Assembly (NCBI GenBank): GCA_021292105.1
Contig: CM037869.1
Coordinates: forward strand, 7,314,204 to 7,378,203
Source: Anadara kagoshimensis
Lineage: Eukaryota; Mollusca; Bivalvia; Arcoida; Arcidae
Reading direction: 5' to 3'
DNA: 64,000 nt
A model generated the notes under the pieces. That model was given only the letters and a program-made list of their open reading frames with translations, had not been told where the DNA came from and did not search any database. Position numbers and translations under genes: made by a program. Below are positions 11,990-22,397 of the stretch, piece after piece (positions within the stretch are counted from its first letter, which is position 1; every line of letters begins with the position of its first letter).

Positions 11990-12498
11990 CTTTTTAGTGT
12001 ACAACAAAGTTTTTCACATCAGGACTTGCATTTTCAAAAGTGCGTTGCAAACCAAAGTTAGCAACTGCAGGTGATGGGCTATTCTCAAACACGTGTACAC
12101 ACATGCGATATTCAACCAAGTCATTGTTTGGATCATTGTCAGCATACCAGAAAAAGCGCAAACAGTCTGTGATTTTAATTTACATGAAAACAGTATAACA
12201 CTTTCTGAATATCGGCGATTGCTGCAACAGATTCCTATCTGAAACGTAACAATAACCCAATAAAATTATTTGTCATATCTGGTGCTGTTAACAATACTTT
12301 ATTCAATGACGTACCTTGGTACACAACAAATCAGTCACATACACCCCTTAATTGGGTTGGTTTCTTCGGATGGTATATTCCACAAATTGAGAGATTGCAA
12401 CATTTTTTGTGATCTTGCATCAGTGGAGCACGTTCAGCATGACCTTTCTCAAACATGTCCGACATAAATTTCACAAAATGCTCTTTCTTTTGTGTGTG
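11990..12498 (-). pseudogene. BEL/Pao pol remnant, reverse transcriptase part
   Basis: From 12498 downwards: EHFVKFMSDMFEKGHAERAP, ICGIYHPKKPTQLRGV, VVYQGTSLNKVLLTAPDM, LLRFR and AIADIQKVLYCFHV, followed by fragments matching a YRM/HVFGNSPSPA-like segment with changes. This is the BEL/Pao reverse transcriptase order. Frameshifts occur after about 12330. The 5' neighbour is a SINE inserted in this gene; the upstream half resumes at about 12738. Confidence 0.65.
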
Positions 12499-12721
12499 TT
12501 GTTCTTTCGCCAAGCACTCGGCATTACGAAATGAAAGTCAAAGGAACTAAAATAAACGAGGTCCCGTGTCTTGGTAGGCTTGGCATAATAAAGAACCCTG
12601 CTGTATAATGTCATCAGCGCAATGCACAGACAACATTTCTGCATCTTCGCCTATAGCTGGCGACGCCTCGATATAAGTGAATATTCTTGATTGGGACGTT
12701 AAACACCATTACTCAACTCAA
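12499..12721 (+). mobile_element. 5'-truncated tRNA-derived SINE inserted in BEL/Pao
   Basis: Same family as the full copy at 24.7 kb but beginning in its body (GTTCTTTCGCCAAGCACTC) and ending in the shared tail CTTGATTGGGACGTTAAACA. The flanks carry similar words (CTTTCTTTTGTGTGTG at about 12483 and CTTTCTTTAGTGTGTT at about 12722), an imperfect target duplication. Truncation at the 5' end is normal for LINE-mediated insertion. Confidence 0.65.
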
Positions 12722-12737
12722 CTTTCTTTAGTGTGTT

Positions 12738-13232
12738 GCTTTAGATTCGCATTTAAAAGCAAAGCACTTCGATTTGCTACAGCTCAATTATAAGGTAAAG
12801 GTTCTCGATTTCCATTATTGATCAACTTTTGTGTCGATATGTAAGGTTTGTTTCCTGGTATCTTATAACATTCCAAAATTGATGGAAGTTCAAGATTTGT
12901 CTCACCATTAACAACTAGACCAGACGCCGATCTACCACACATTTCAACGAATACGATTTATACGAAACTACATTCGTATTAATATTTAAGCAATGGAAAA
13001 GTTCACTTGTAGCCAATGTTCTATTACTCTGATCACCAAAGATGGCACAAGTACGAATCATTTTGTCTCTTTGACCCCGAGGGTATACATTGACTAGGAC
13101 AGTTTTTTGCACATAACTTGCTTTCAACCATATCCCCAAACACTTGTAAACATTTCTTATTTGCTTCGACTTTCTCCTCGTCATTATTTCACATCCTCGT
13201 AATGGGGTCGATCTTAGTTTGGATAGGTACAC
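12738..13232 (-). pseudogene. BEL/Pao remnant, aspartic-protease-like (DUF1758) part
   Basis: The minus-strand frame (12915-13232) contains VLVNVYPRGQRDKMIRTCAI and DQSNRTLATSELF, the pattern of the DUF1758 retropepsin-like domain that precedes the reverse transcriptase in BEL/Pao. The catalytic D-(S/T)-G-like position reads DDQS in relatives and GDQS here, so a key residue may be lost. Together with 11990-12498 it forms one element split by the SINE. Confidence 0.6.
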
Positions 13233-13379
13233 AATGTACCATAGCTAAGTTGGTGCCCGCTACGACGATTTGATATTTGACAATGTCCCGTCGGCGACAC
13301 TCTGTAAAAAATTATCGGTCGTCGTCAACCTCCGATGTTGTTGAAGTAATTGATCTAATAAAACCTCATTTATATAAAG

Positions 13380-14382
13380 GTCAGTCTGTTGGCAGTCCAC
13401 AATTGGTTACGTGACTGGGGAACATTTCTCCTTTCTCATACCCAAACACATTGATGGAGATTTTATTTTGTTTTTCAATTTTTTGTACATCAGCTAATGC
13501 AACAGGGAAAACAATTCCGCTAAAATCGAACTCGTCTATAAAGCTCCGATACTTTGTAACACGTTACGGGTGTTGCTTGGCATCGTTTAAGGCTGCCACG
13601 GACCACATAAAACGCTTGTTATCCTTGTTCTGTACATTAATAATGGCATGTTTTGAGCGTAGTTTCATAGGCAGAGGAATGTAGCTAGAGCCCGCAGTGG
13701 ACGATAGCGAGTCATGTGGATAGTCACATCTTTGATTTGTCCACGGTCCAGTTACTACCCCTTCTTTGATATTCAATAAATGAATTATAAATCTTCATTA
13801 TTGATTCTCTCAAACCATCTACCTTCAGAGCAATCTGACATTTACCCCTAAAATGAGGCTCTAATTTATCCACGTGATCACCTTGTCCCCTGGTTATTAT
13901 AATTTGAATGGATAAATACCATTTTAAACGTCCTTCCTCTCTTTAATATAGCGCTTTTCAGTACTGTCTTGATTTGATCATAATTTAGTTTCAAGAAGGT
14001 CATAGGATCAAATTTTCTTTCCCATACCTGAAGCTGGAATTACACTCTTTCTAATGGTACCTGATAAAGCTTGCTCATTGCAGGTTTCTTCATCGTTGTT
14101 TTCTGCATTTAGCTGTTGAACATGTTCGGGTTGTTGTTTTTCTTGGTCTATGTTTTCAACCGCTGTTTCGTCTATGGGGTTGGGCTGCTATACAACTTCA
14201 CCACTGATTTGACTGGCATGTCTCTTTAAACGGCGGTTTAGGTTATCCCTCCTGTTGAATTCTATATGACAGGTTGGCCATGCTGTTTTTAGATGCCTCA
14301 ACATCACCCGCTTAAATTGAAACACTCTGTCACATCGAGTACAGTTATACTGAGGTTTAGCCTTCTTTGTTTGTGGATCCAT
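13380..14382 (-). pseudogene. C2H2 zinc-finger N-terminal module of a large mobile-element-like ORF
   Basis: From 14382: a short N terminus, then C2H2-type fingers (YNCTRCDRVFQFKRVMLRH; the second has CHIEFNRRDNLNRRLKRH with its first cysteine not visible). After a gap with stops come EPHFRGKCQIALKVDGLRES (about 13870), GSSYIPLPMKLRSKHAIINV (about 13690), VQNKDNKRFMWSVAAL and, after a frameshift, YRSFIDEFDFSGIVFP with KISINVFGYEKGEMFP (to about 13400). I know this succession from long invertebrate ORFs that continue into a protein-primed family-B DNA polymerase. No polymerase part is present here. Stops at about 14190 and several frameshifts make it a relic. Function unknown. Confidence 0.5.
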
Positions 14383-14710
14383 TTTGTTATGCGTTATCCT
14401 TTAATATTACTTAACTGAAATGAAAAAAAACCTTCATAAGCTAAATGATGTACATGTACGTACATTCGTTACGATACGACAAACATTTGACATAACTGAC
14501 ACCTAAACGTAGACTGCATTACTTTCTTTCAAATGCAAGATGCACAAGACCATCTAAGAGTTCTGAGCCCAGGCACTAATTACGGGACATTAATATCTTA
14601 GTGTTACTTTCGAATTAAAACGATACAAAAACATATCAAACAATAAAAATTCATGTTTCTAAGTTAACTATGCTATGTTGATATGACTTAAACGCTGTTT
14701 GTTTACACTG

Positions 14711-15042
14711 TAAAAAATGTGTTTTAAGTTAAAATATTTTTAAGACACATTCCGGGTGATGAATTGAGAACACCTAAAAAGGTCAATTTATGTTTTAAAT
14801 CGAAACATGTGTTGATTACAAACATGTTCTAGGACAAAACGTGTTTTGTCTAACACGTATTCTATAGATAAACATGTTTTGGGGAAAACATGTTTTGAAG
14901 AAAACATGTAAATTTTTATACATTTTAACTACGAAGGACATAAAACGTGTATGGATTTACAACATGTTTAGAGTTTTTTTGGTGTTCTCAATTCATACCC
15001 GGAATGTGTTTTACAAAATGTTCAACTTTAAAACATGTTTTA
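14711..15042. mobile_element. MITE with about 70-bp inverted repeats and an internal palindrome array
   Basis: The ends are inverted copies: TAAAAAATGTGTTTTAA... with ACACATTCCGGGTGATGAAT on the left, and the reverse complement of ATTCATACCCGGAATGTGTT on the right. They extend about 70 bp (14711-14780 and 14973-15042). Between them the palindrome AAACATGTTT, or a close form, occurs about eight times. Open frames here are artefacts of this repeat. No clear target duplication beyond the AT-rich flank. Confidence 0.6.
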
Positions 15043-15122
15043 ATGGTAGAAGACCGTGTACAATAACAAGAAACAAATAATGAGATCTGAACCCTTTCCT
15101 TTTTTAATTAACAAAATTTATG

Positions 15123-16980
15123 TTAATCTTGTTCAATATATCTTTTTTCGAATTTAATAAAATTCATTGATTTTTCGAAAGCAGTTCCATCCTTTAAAAG
15201 ATGGACCTGCAGAAACCCAAGAATCTGATATAATTTGGGATAATTTAAATTCCAAACATAATAGCTTTGCAGCAGAAGTAAAATCATTTCAACAAAAGTC
15301 TTTTTGTCGACAGAAACTGCGACCTCGTCTACCAAAATGTAGGCAATTTTGAAATCGGCGTCGATTACTAGTCTTGGTGGCGAATTTTTATTGATGTTCT
15401 CAGTTAGATCAAGTGCCTGAAATATTAAATATATATAAATATATCGTTAGTTTAAAAAGGCGTCTGTCTCATTGTGGTCGACAAAAACATATCGATGTTG
15501 AAAAATTGCTATAAAACAGACTTATGTAAAACGTTCTTAACATGTATCCTTCCATCAGACGTACCCGGATCTCAAACAGTAAGCGCAGGACCATGTATAT
15601 TACCATGCGATTTACCAGTATTTTAGGATGTTGTAAAAAATATTGACAAACTTTAGCTTTTTAAGAGCGCAATTGCAATAGACCATCACCTATCACATGT
15701 AACAGGATCTTGTACAACATGTACAGTCACCCAACATGAGCACCAGGATCTGGTACTGTACCACAAAATCACTTGTATTCCAGGATTTCGTACAATATAA
15801 GAAAATCATCAACTTTAACCTTTTTATATATGCGATAGTGTAATACACCATCACTCATTACATGTGCGAATGTATCAATATCTTTTAGAACGTTTCACAG
15901 TTACCACCAGATCCCGGTATTATTACCACAAAAATGTTCCCAACTTACAATTTATAACACTTATTGGTGGCTCTATCTTTGTTTTATGTCTATAATTAAT
16001 CCTCTGCGAGACACGGTCAATTATGTCGACGGCTCTTCTGTCATCAAGTTCATTCTGAATATAAAATTAATATTATTTGAATATTACCTTTTGATATAGC
16101 AATGTTGACCATCAAAAACAAGTATCTCCTTAAAACTGCATAACTGCCAATAACTTTATAGAAAAAGTCAAAATTGGCAATGACTAGAATGACGACGATA
16201 AAGATTCGTTGCAAAATTTCACATTTTGCAGACGAGATAAAAGTATAAGGCTTAAATTAACACGGAGATAGATATTAAAAATATCTCCGTGTTAATTAAA
16301 GCCTTATGGTTTTACCTTTATATTTTTAATATCTCCTTAACACAAACAAAAAGAGTTTTGAGAGAGAGAAAGAGAGATCTTACCATTTCATCGTCAACAT
16401 CAACACTTTCTTGCATGCCTAGGACTTTATCAAGTTTTGTCAACATTTCAAGCCATGCTTCGGCTTAATTTCGGGATACAGCAAAGCAAACTCTTTGTCA
16501 ATCTGCAAATAAAATATTCGCATTGCATATGATAGATTCTATTGCAACGCAATAATGAACATTTTAGATGAACAACTGCGACGGTCCAGAACTGCAGTGT
16601 GTGTGTATAACTCGAAACATCGAAACCAATACTTAATTAAGCTAATAAATCATACGTTAATTATTCAATATTTTAAACACCCCATTTCATTAGACTCCAT
16701 TCCACCCATCCCTTCCCATACACAAAAATATTCAGCTTCAACATTTCCAAGCGAGATAAAAACTTTAATCAATACTTACATATGTTGCTTCTTTAAGAAA
16801 TGATAAATTTCTACAAATTGTCCAATATTTGTTTTTCTAGATTTAATATCCATTTACGGCGACGTTTAAGTGTAGACCGTTGCACTTTAAGTATTAAAGC
16901 CATGTCCCGTTCTATTTTCGGCTTCATGTACTCTTCTTTCAGGACTTTTATTGCGTCTTAATGAGACATTGTTTCATCCT
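15123..16980 (-). pseudogene. decayed four-exon gene of unknown family
   Basis: Four exons can be read with near-consensus splice sites. Exon A, 16780-16980: acceptor TTTTAACAG, donor GTAAGTATT. Exon B, 16384-16502: ATTTGCAG, GTAAGATC. Exon C, 15949-16054: TATATTCAG, GTAAGTTGG. Exon D, 15123-15416: ATATTTCAG, stop at 15123. Protein pieces include IERDMALILKVQRSTLKRRR (A), AEAWLEMLTKLDKVLGMQES (B), NELDDRRAVDIIDRVSQRIN (C), and RLVIDADFKIAYILVDEVAV with SYYVWNLNYPKLYQILGFL (D). B joins C in phase. Exon A has an in-frame stop and a frameshift, B a 1-bp frameshift, and the C-D phase does not match. I associate the C-terminal pattern (YY-F-xx-YPK-x-FLQ) with uncharacterised invertebrate and fish proteins. 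Retained introns rule out a processed copy. Confidence 0.55.
16245..16306. repeat. perfect-looking 26-bp hairpin in an intron
   Basis: Left arm ATAAGGCTTAAATTAACACG... (16245-16270) and right arm ending TTAATTAAAGCCTTAT (16281-16306) are complementary over 26 bp except one base, with a 10-base loop. A partial third copy of the inner arm (AATATCTCC) follows at about 16328. It lies in the intron between exons B and C of the decayed gene. Confidence 0.6.
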
Positions 16981-17268
16981 CTGTTAAAATATAGTTATTG
17001 AACTAAGGATAACATGGGACTAGTTTTGTAATAAATAAATAAATAAATAAATTAATTAATTAAAAATAAAGATGAATTATACAATAGCTTAATTAAGTCA
17101 GGAACTTATCCTTTTTAAGTCCGCAATCTGAAGGCGCTTACATCACACAGGTTCATGTTTTATTAATGTATTGTAAAATGCTATCTAACTTTGTTTAAGT
17201 ATCCTAATTTATATTATTTTCATTTCATTTGAACTAAACATAATCTATTCTAATTTTTTTCTATTTTT
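16981..17268. other. AT-rich spacer with (AAAT)n
   Basis: Contains an (AAAT)n stretch at about 17030-17060; nothing else recognised. Confidence 0.4.
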
Positions 17269-17747
17269 AGCTCACTTGAGCCTTCGGCAAGTGAGCCACT
17301 GCATTCCGGTTTCGTCTTTCGTCAACTTTTTAATGGCCTAAATGACTTCTCCCGAACCACAATGCAAATTTTCATGAAACTTCACAGGAAGCTTCCTTTG
17401 GACCAAGCCCTTCAAAGGTTGCAAAGAAAGTTGATCTTGACCTTCATTCATGGTCACAATCACCCCTAAAGTGTAAAATTTTTTAAACGACTTCTTCTCA
17501 TGAACCGAAAGGTCTAGAAGAACCAAATTTGTTATATAGCATCTACACTTAAAGGCCAACAAAGTTTATGAAAAAATTTGACCTTGACCTACGTCCAAAT
17601 TCACAATGACTATATATGGTAAAATCTTTGAAATTACTTCTTCTCATGAACTGATTGATTTACACTTGAAGGCCTACAAAATTTGCTAAAACATTTGACC
17701 TTGACTATCATACTCAGATGAGCGTTAAGCCTATTGGGCCTCTTGTT
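17269..17747 (+). mobile_element. hairpin-ended non-autonomous element (Helitron-like possible)
   Basis: Begins GCTCACTTGAGCCTTCGG followed by CAAGTGAGC, a 9-bp hairpin, and ends with ATGAGCGTTAAGCC, then TATTGGGCCTCTTGTT. The interior carries the dispersed phrase GACCTTGACC several times in about 170-bp diverged units with TCTCATGAAC. A terminal GC-rich palindrome just before the end (GCCTATTGGGC) recalls Helitron 3' hairpins, but I do not see a decisive CTRR end, so class is open. Confidence 0.5.
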
Positions 17748-17759
17748 CTTTTCTAAATT

Positions 17760-18214
17760 CAAAATCGTTTTTATTGCTATGTTAATAGTAAATACAAGAA
17801 ATGTGCAGCTTTGCTTTTTTATTTTTATTTCTAGTCTGTTTTTATTGATATAGTACACAATTTTTTTGAGTCTTTGTTTTCCTTTGTCTTTTATGACAAA
17901 ACATCTGGAATTTGTATTTTACATATTTTGTTTTCTTTGTTTAATTTCAGTTCCTTTGGCAAATGTTATCGAGTTTTATGGATTTTTTTGTGAAACCATG
18001 TGTGAATTTTAAGGTGGTGCTTTATCCTTTCATCATTTTCTTAATGTGCCAGGTATTATAAATGATATATTTAATAAAAAATTATTTAGTTTTCTACTAT
18101 TTGTGTGCCACAAACTTCTTCAAAAGTACCGGTTTGTTTTAAATGAGTTAAGTTGGTAAGACTTACACACACACATGCACACACACATTAGATACATTCA
18201 ATATAAATCATGGT
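17760..18214. other. no gene seen; (CA)n tract
   Basis: AT-rich sequence; a CA-rich microsatellite at about 18168-18187 directly precedes the coding-like region. Nothing else recognised. Confidence 0.35.
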
Positions 18215-19003
18215 ATGGATACAAGTAAACTGGTGAAACGTCACACAAAGAACATTGATGCTTACAATGTGTGGCTTGACAAGCACTGTCGTCAACGTCA
18301 ATATGTGTTCCAGATCATGAAGTGTGATGACCCAGAATGTTGTGCTGCATCAAAGCAAAAACATCTGTGGCTACCAAATCCAGTTTTATCAGATGGTGGA
18401 CAACATTTCAAATCATTTAGTATAGTGTATGGAACGGACACAAATGACAGTGACACCCACTGCGGTTAAATTACCTTCTCAGTCAAATAGCTATAGTCGT
18501 AAAACTGCAAGTGCTACTACCAATAAAGATGATCCAGTTGTTAACATTGTTCCAGAGGATTCTGACTTGCAAGAAGATGCATCGACATTAACTGCACAAA
18601 ACTCAAGATGTACTGTGGATTGTAAGGAATGTGGAAAGCCAAGGGTCATATACAGCAAGTCTAAATTGACCGAGCGATATCGTTTACAACTTGCGTTGCT
18701 TCTTTCTGAGTACGATAACACATGCGGTTCACCGGTTACTTTTCCAAGTCATCCACTTCATGGAAAAGTGTTTGTGAGAATAAACTTGACATGTGCTTGT
18801 TCAGTGGAAAATGCCTACTATAGTTCTGATGTTGGAAGGAAAGACATATGCTAATACATGTATTGTGGTAAATCAGAAGCTGTTACAGACTTAGAGTTGA
18901 AGAAATCATTTAAAACCGTTTTTCCATTGTGTTTTGAATGTAAAGAGAAGGGTTATAAATCTGCTTGTTTTAGGCCTTATGGAAAACAGTCATTGAGAAA
19001 GTA
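18215..19003 (+). pseudogene. cysteine-rich zinc-ribbon-like gene remnant, uncharacterised family
   Basis: The first part (18215-18450) reads NIDAYNVWLDKHCRQRQYVF then IMKCDDPECCAAS and LWLPNPVLSDGGQHFKSF. A 1-bp frameshift near 18450 leads to CTVDCKECGKPRVIYSKSKL, RYRLQLALLLSEYDNTCGSP and CSVENAYYSSD. One in-frame TAA at about 18853 is followed in the same frame by MYCGKSEAVTDLE, then CFECKEKGYKSACFRP and a stop at about 19001. The paired cysteines (CKEC, CG-x-S, CFEC) look metal-binding. I recognise the layout from widely dispersed, unnamed mollusc proteins, probably element-encoded. Only two lesions, so decay is recent or this is an allele or assembly problem. Confidence 0.5.
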
Positions 19004-19480
19004 ATTTTTTGTATTCTTTTTCAGAAGTATTAATGTTTGAACTACGGGTTTCAGTTTCACAGTTTATGGAATTCAGAATCAACTTTAAGTCGTATGGTTA
19101 AATTCTTCTTTTTTTGAGTAGTTATGCTGTAGTTGTCATTGTTCTTTTGCCTTAAAATGCTTAACAAAATTCCAGCTGTTGGATGTTGTCTCGACACATT
19201 GAGAAAGACAATTGAGTTTTAGAAAAGATAAGAGACATTTCAAAGGATTTGAAGTTAAATATTTTTGTGTTTTGTTCAAGTAAAACATAATTTGGTTTGA
19301 ATTGCATTTATTTCTTTTGCTATAAAAATATTTTAACTTGTTTGTATATGAGAGATTACTTGTGAGGCGGTAGATGCCGACAAACAGCACCGAGTTGGAT
19401 GTCACATGCGAGGCAGATGATGACCAGCATCTGTAGCTTAATATATGAAAATATAAGGGATGTCACATGTGAGGCAGGAG

Positions 19481-19647
19481 AATTCGAAAAAGCTTACCAT
19501 CTCCGGTCTTTATCGGAGATGTTCATCCAGTTGTTAGCTATGAAATCTTCAATGATCTCTTTAGTGCATTCCATTAGCAAGCAACTAGACGCCTCCTAGC
19601 CTTGCAAGTTAAGCAGAATTGTAAGCAAAAAATACAAATAATTATAC
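19481..19647 (-). repeat. direct repeat copy 1, exon-like
   Basis: About 167 bp, repeated at 20085-20252 in the same orientation (604 bp apart) with diverged bases. On the minus strand it holds a frame MECTKEIIEDFIANNWMNIS followed by a GTAAGC splice-donor-like site. The second copy has MEYTKVLIEDLIVTDWMYIS with the same donor and one indel. Could be a duplicated exon of an unknown gene. Confidence 0.45.
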
Positions 19648-19769
19648 ATATCTTGAAGCTTTTCTGAACACCGAAGAATAATAAACTGCAGGCAAGACAG
19701 AAATGCTTTAAGAAGAAGTAGTTTGAATGTAGACTTCATAGCTAAAGGATTTTTTTCATTAACCTTACC

Positions 19770-19872
19770 ACGGGTCGGTGGTTCTACCTGGTTGCTCCTC
19801 CACCATGACAAAAATGGACGCCTCGTACAAGTGAAATATTCTTGAGTAGGCGTAAAACACCATTATCCTTAC
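19770..19872 (+). mobile_element. SINE 3' fragment
   Basis: Contains GGACGCCTCGTACAAGTGAA then ATATTCTTGAGTAGGCGTAA and AACACCATTA, the tail of the SINE family at 24.7 kb. The upstream part is truncated. It lies between the two exon-like direct repeats. Confidence 0.5.
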
Positions 19873-20084
19873 CCTCATAGCTATTAACTAAATATGAAAA
19901 TATTTTTGCTGATCAGTGAGAGCACTGATCAACCAAAGACTGAATAATCTCTGAAAACAATGTTACATGGGGAACAGTTTTACTTGTTCCACACTGCATA
20001 AAATAATAGAGGTGGAATAAAAATAATGAAATAGAAAGGTTCTGAAAAATGTTTGATGGATCAGGACCGTTCACCAAATCACAA

Positions 20085-20252
20085 AATTCGAAAAAGCTTA
20101 CCATCTCCGGTTTTATTGGAGATGTACATCCAGTCGGTCACTATTAAATCTTCAATGAGTACTTTAGTGTATTCCATAGCAAACAACTAGATGCCCCCCT
20201 AGTCTTGCAAGATGAGCAGAATTGTAAGTGAAAAAAATAAAAATAATTATAC
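20085..20252 (-). repeat. direct repeat copy 2, exon-like
   Basis: Second copy of the repeat described at 19481-19647; about 80% similar by eye. The minus-strand frame is shifted by one base relative to copy 1 near the donor. Confidence 0.45.
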
Positions 20253-20259
20253 CCGAGGA

Positions 20260-21030
20260 AACGACCTTAATTGATATTTCAATTTCCCTATCGTCAGCTC
20301 ATTTTTAAGCAGTAATATACATGTTTCTCCTGTGTATGGTGTATGTATTTTCAATATTGTTCTGGACTTTAGCATTTTGATCACTCCTTGGTACTCTGCG
20401 TTTTCTTTCAAGTTTAATATCAAAATAATAAATAATAACAACAACAACAAACAATTTTATTGCTGACACGAAGTTACATCCGTTCCTTTGCCAAGGACCA
20501 TAATATCTGAAGTATTCAAAATGCAGTCATATAGATATTGTTTGAAAGGACAGCAAAGCAAAGACATAAAGGAAGTATTTAATAGTTTCACATGTTAACA
20601 GAGATTTAAAACAAAAAAAAATATACCTACCTACCCTACCTATCACTTTTTCAACCGTTAGTAGAACCACACACTTTTTTAGGCCTTATAAAAAGTATTC
20701 TGTAAATATCTTTTCAAAACACCGACAGTATAACTGACCAGGAATAGGGATAAATAAAAAGATCTTGCTGTAACTGGTGGCAAGGAAATATAAAAAATGC
20801 CCTTTCAATGTGAAATAAAAATGCTGTTGTTGAAGATGCATATCCACTTTTAGGAAGAGAGTCAGCAAATGTAAATTCCCTCTGATAGCATCTTTGTTGG
20901 TATTTAATCTTGCTATATCTTTGTTGGTATTTAATCTTGCTATAACATTTTTTTCCATTCTAAAACAATTCGAGTGTGAAAAAAAATTTGATATGAAATG
21001 ATAAATTGATTAAGGTGTACAACAAAGCAG
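20260..21030. other. no gene seen
   Basis: AT-rich. One small tandem duplication of a 27-bp unit (ATCTTTGTTGGTATTTAATC...) at about 20891-20945. No coding stretch recognised. Confidence 0.35.
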
Positions 21031-21037
21031 ACTGCTT

Positions 21038-21211
21038 GTTAATCAATTGTTGACTCGGGGATATTGCAAGCCTAGGCCTATTAAGGCCTTCAAATGGTTA
21101 TATGGCCGTCACCACAATATTATTGATAAGTTTGATGTCTCCGTGTCCATGATCGCACTGGATATATTTTACGTCCCATAGTTCCATGTTCCTTTTACAC
21201 AATTTTGATTA
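21038..21211 (+). mobile_element. truncated copy of the YIDD reverse-transcriptase element (C-terminus)
   Basis: Matches 33380-33548 closely: GATATTGCAAGCCTAGGC, then TATGGCCGTCACCACA, then GATAAGTTTGATGTCTC and a shared stretch CACAATTTTGATTA. It holds only the last about 50 codons and a little 3' flank, truncated at both sides. Confidence 0.6.
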
Positions 21212-21479
21212 GAGTGCTTAATGTTAAAAACAGAGGCTGCATAGATGAACATTTTATTGTTGGACAGATAGCACAAGTAAGAAATGTTTTCTTTTTTCAT
21301 CATGTGACAATGAGTGGAAAATGTTAAATGTCCAACTAAGCATTATTTTTGTAAAGACTTACACATTATATAAAAAGCTTTACGTCGAGCCCACTCATTC
21401 GATTCAAGCTAACGTCGTAATCATAAGAAGCGGGAACACGTTAAAGAGTTCATGCAGAAGCTATTTGTTAGACACCATG

Positions 21480-21867
21480 CTAAACAGGCTCTTAGTTTAC
21501 CCGATAGTTAAGAAAGATGGCACATACCTACAGTTTGGTATCTATTACTCAAAGAAACCCGAATCCATTCGAGTAGTATCCAATGCCTTAGCACGTTGTG
21601 GCGGCACTTCGCCTAATGACGTCCTTATTTAAGGCCCAGATTTAGTACATATCCTTCATGGTATTCCGATGCGTTCCGTTGTGAGAAATATGCGGTTTTA
21701 GCTGATGTTGAGCAGATGCTCAACAATTTCTTTGTGACTGAAGACTATCGTAGTTATCTATGCTTCTTGTGGCATGCAATTTAGATTCTTCTTTAGAGGA
21801 TTTCTAAATAACCGTCCATGTGTTTGGGAAAACAACATCCTCAGCCGTTGTAAAGTATGGGCTTCGT
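21480..21867 (+). pseudogene. BEL/Pao pol remnant, left part
   Basis: The frame reads LLVYPIVKKDGTYLQFGIYY, KKPESIRVVSNALARCGGTS, PNDVLI and, after a stop, GPDLVHILHGIP. A shifted frame then gives ADVEQMLNNFFVTEDYRSYL. This is the BEL/Pao reverse transcriptase order (FGIYHPKKP, NDVLL-GPDL, ADVEQMF). It is interrupted at 21868 by a LINE and resumes at 22412. Several frameshifts. Independent of the minus-strand BEL/Pao at 12-13 kb. Confidence 0.65.
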
Positions 21868-21881
21868 AAGTGTGTTTCATT

Positions 21882-22397
21882 CAAGCTTTTCAGTATAAAA
21901 TTAACTACAATATTTATTTTACAAACAGTCGATTAATGAAATGCAAACTTCTTGAAACTGAACTATGCACTTTTTGTAGGGAAGTAAAAGAAACTGTACA
22001 ACATTTATTCTTTGGTTGTCAGGATGTAAAAAATATATGGAACACTTCTCGATCAAGTTAAAATTAAATGCAAGGTGAATATAGAAAATAAAGTAGATAA
22101 TGTTTTATTCGGAATACAAGCGCAAATTAATCACCCTGACATTTTAAACTTAAGTATTTTGATAATTAAATACTATATTCACATATGTAGAATGTCCAAT
22201 ACATTTCAATACAGATCGAAATGTGTTCCACATATCAGTATTCCACGACAAGGGTACACAAAATTGGAATTAATTGGGAATTTGTTCAAAATTATTGGAC
22301 TAATATGCTGTTATTTTTATATGTAAAAAATGGTTTGATAATGCCTGATAATTCTGTTTCTGTAACATATATAAAGTAATAAAAATATTTTTAAAAA
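21882..22397 (+). mobile_element. 5'-truncated LINE carrying a zf-RVT tail
   Basis: Flanked by a perfect 14-bp direct repeat AAGTGTGTTTCATT (21868-21881 and 22398-22411). The insert codes for the C-terminus of a non-LTR polymerase: FQYKINYNIYFTNSRLMKCK followed by LCTFCREVKETVQHLFFGC, a C-x2-C-x7-H-x4-C zinc-binding motif, then after a frameshift DNVLFGIQAQINHPDILNLS and IIKYYIHICRM. It ends with an A-rich tail containing AATAAAAATA. Endonuclease and palm are missing through 5' truncation. Confidence 0.75.

Noticed and set aside
14874-15080. 68-codon ORF
   Set aside because: Lies in the palindrome array and inverted repeat of a MITE.
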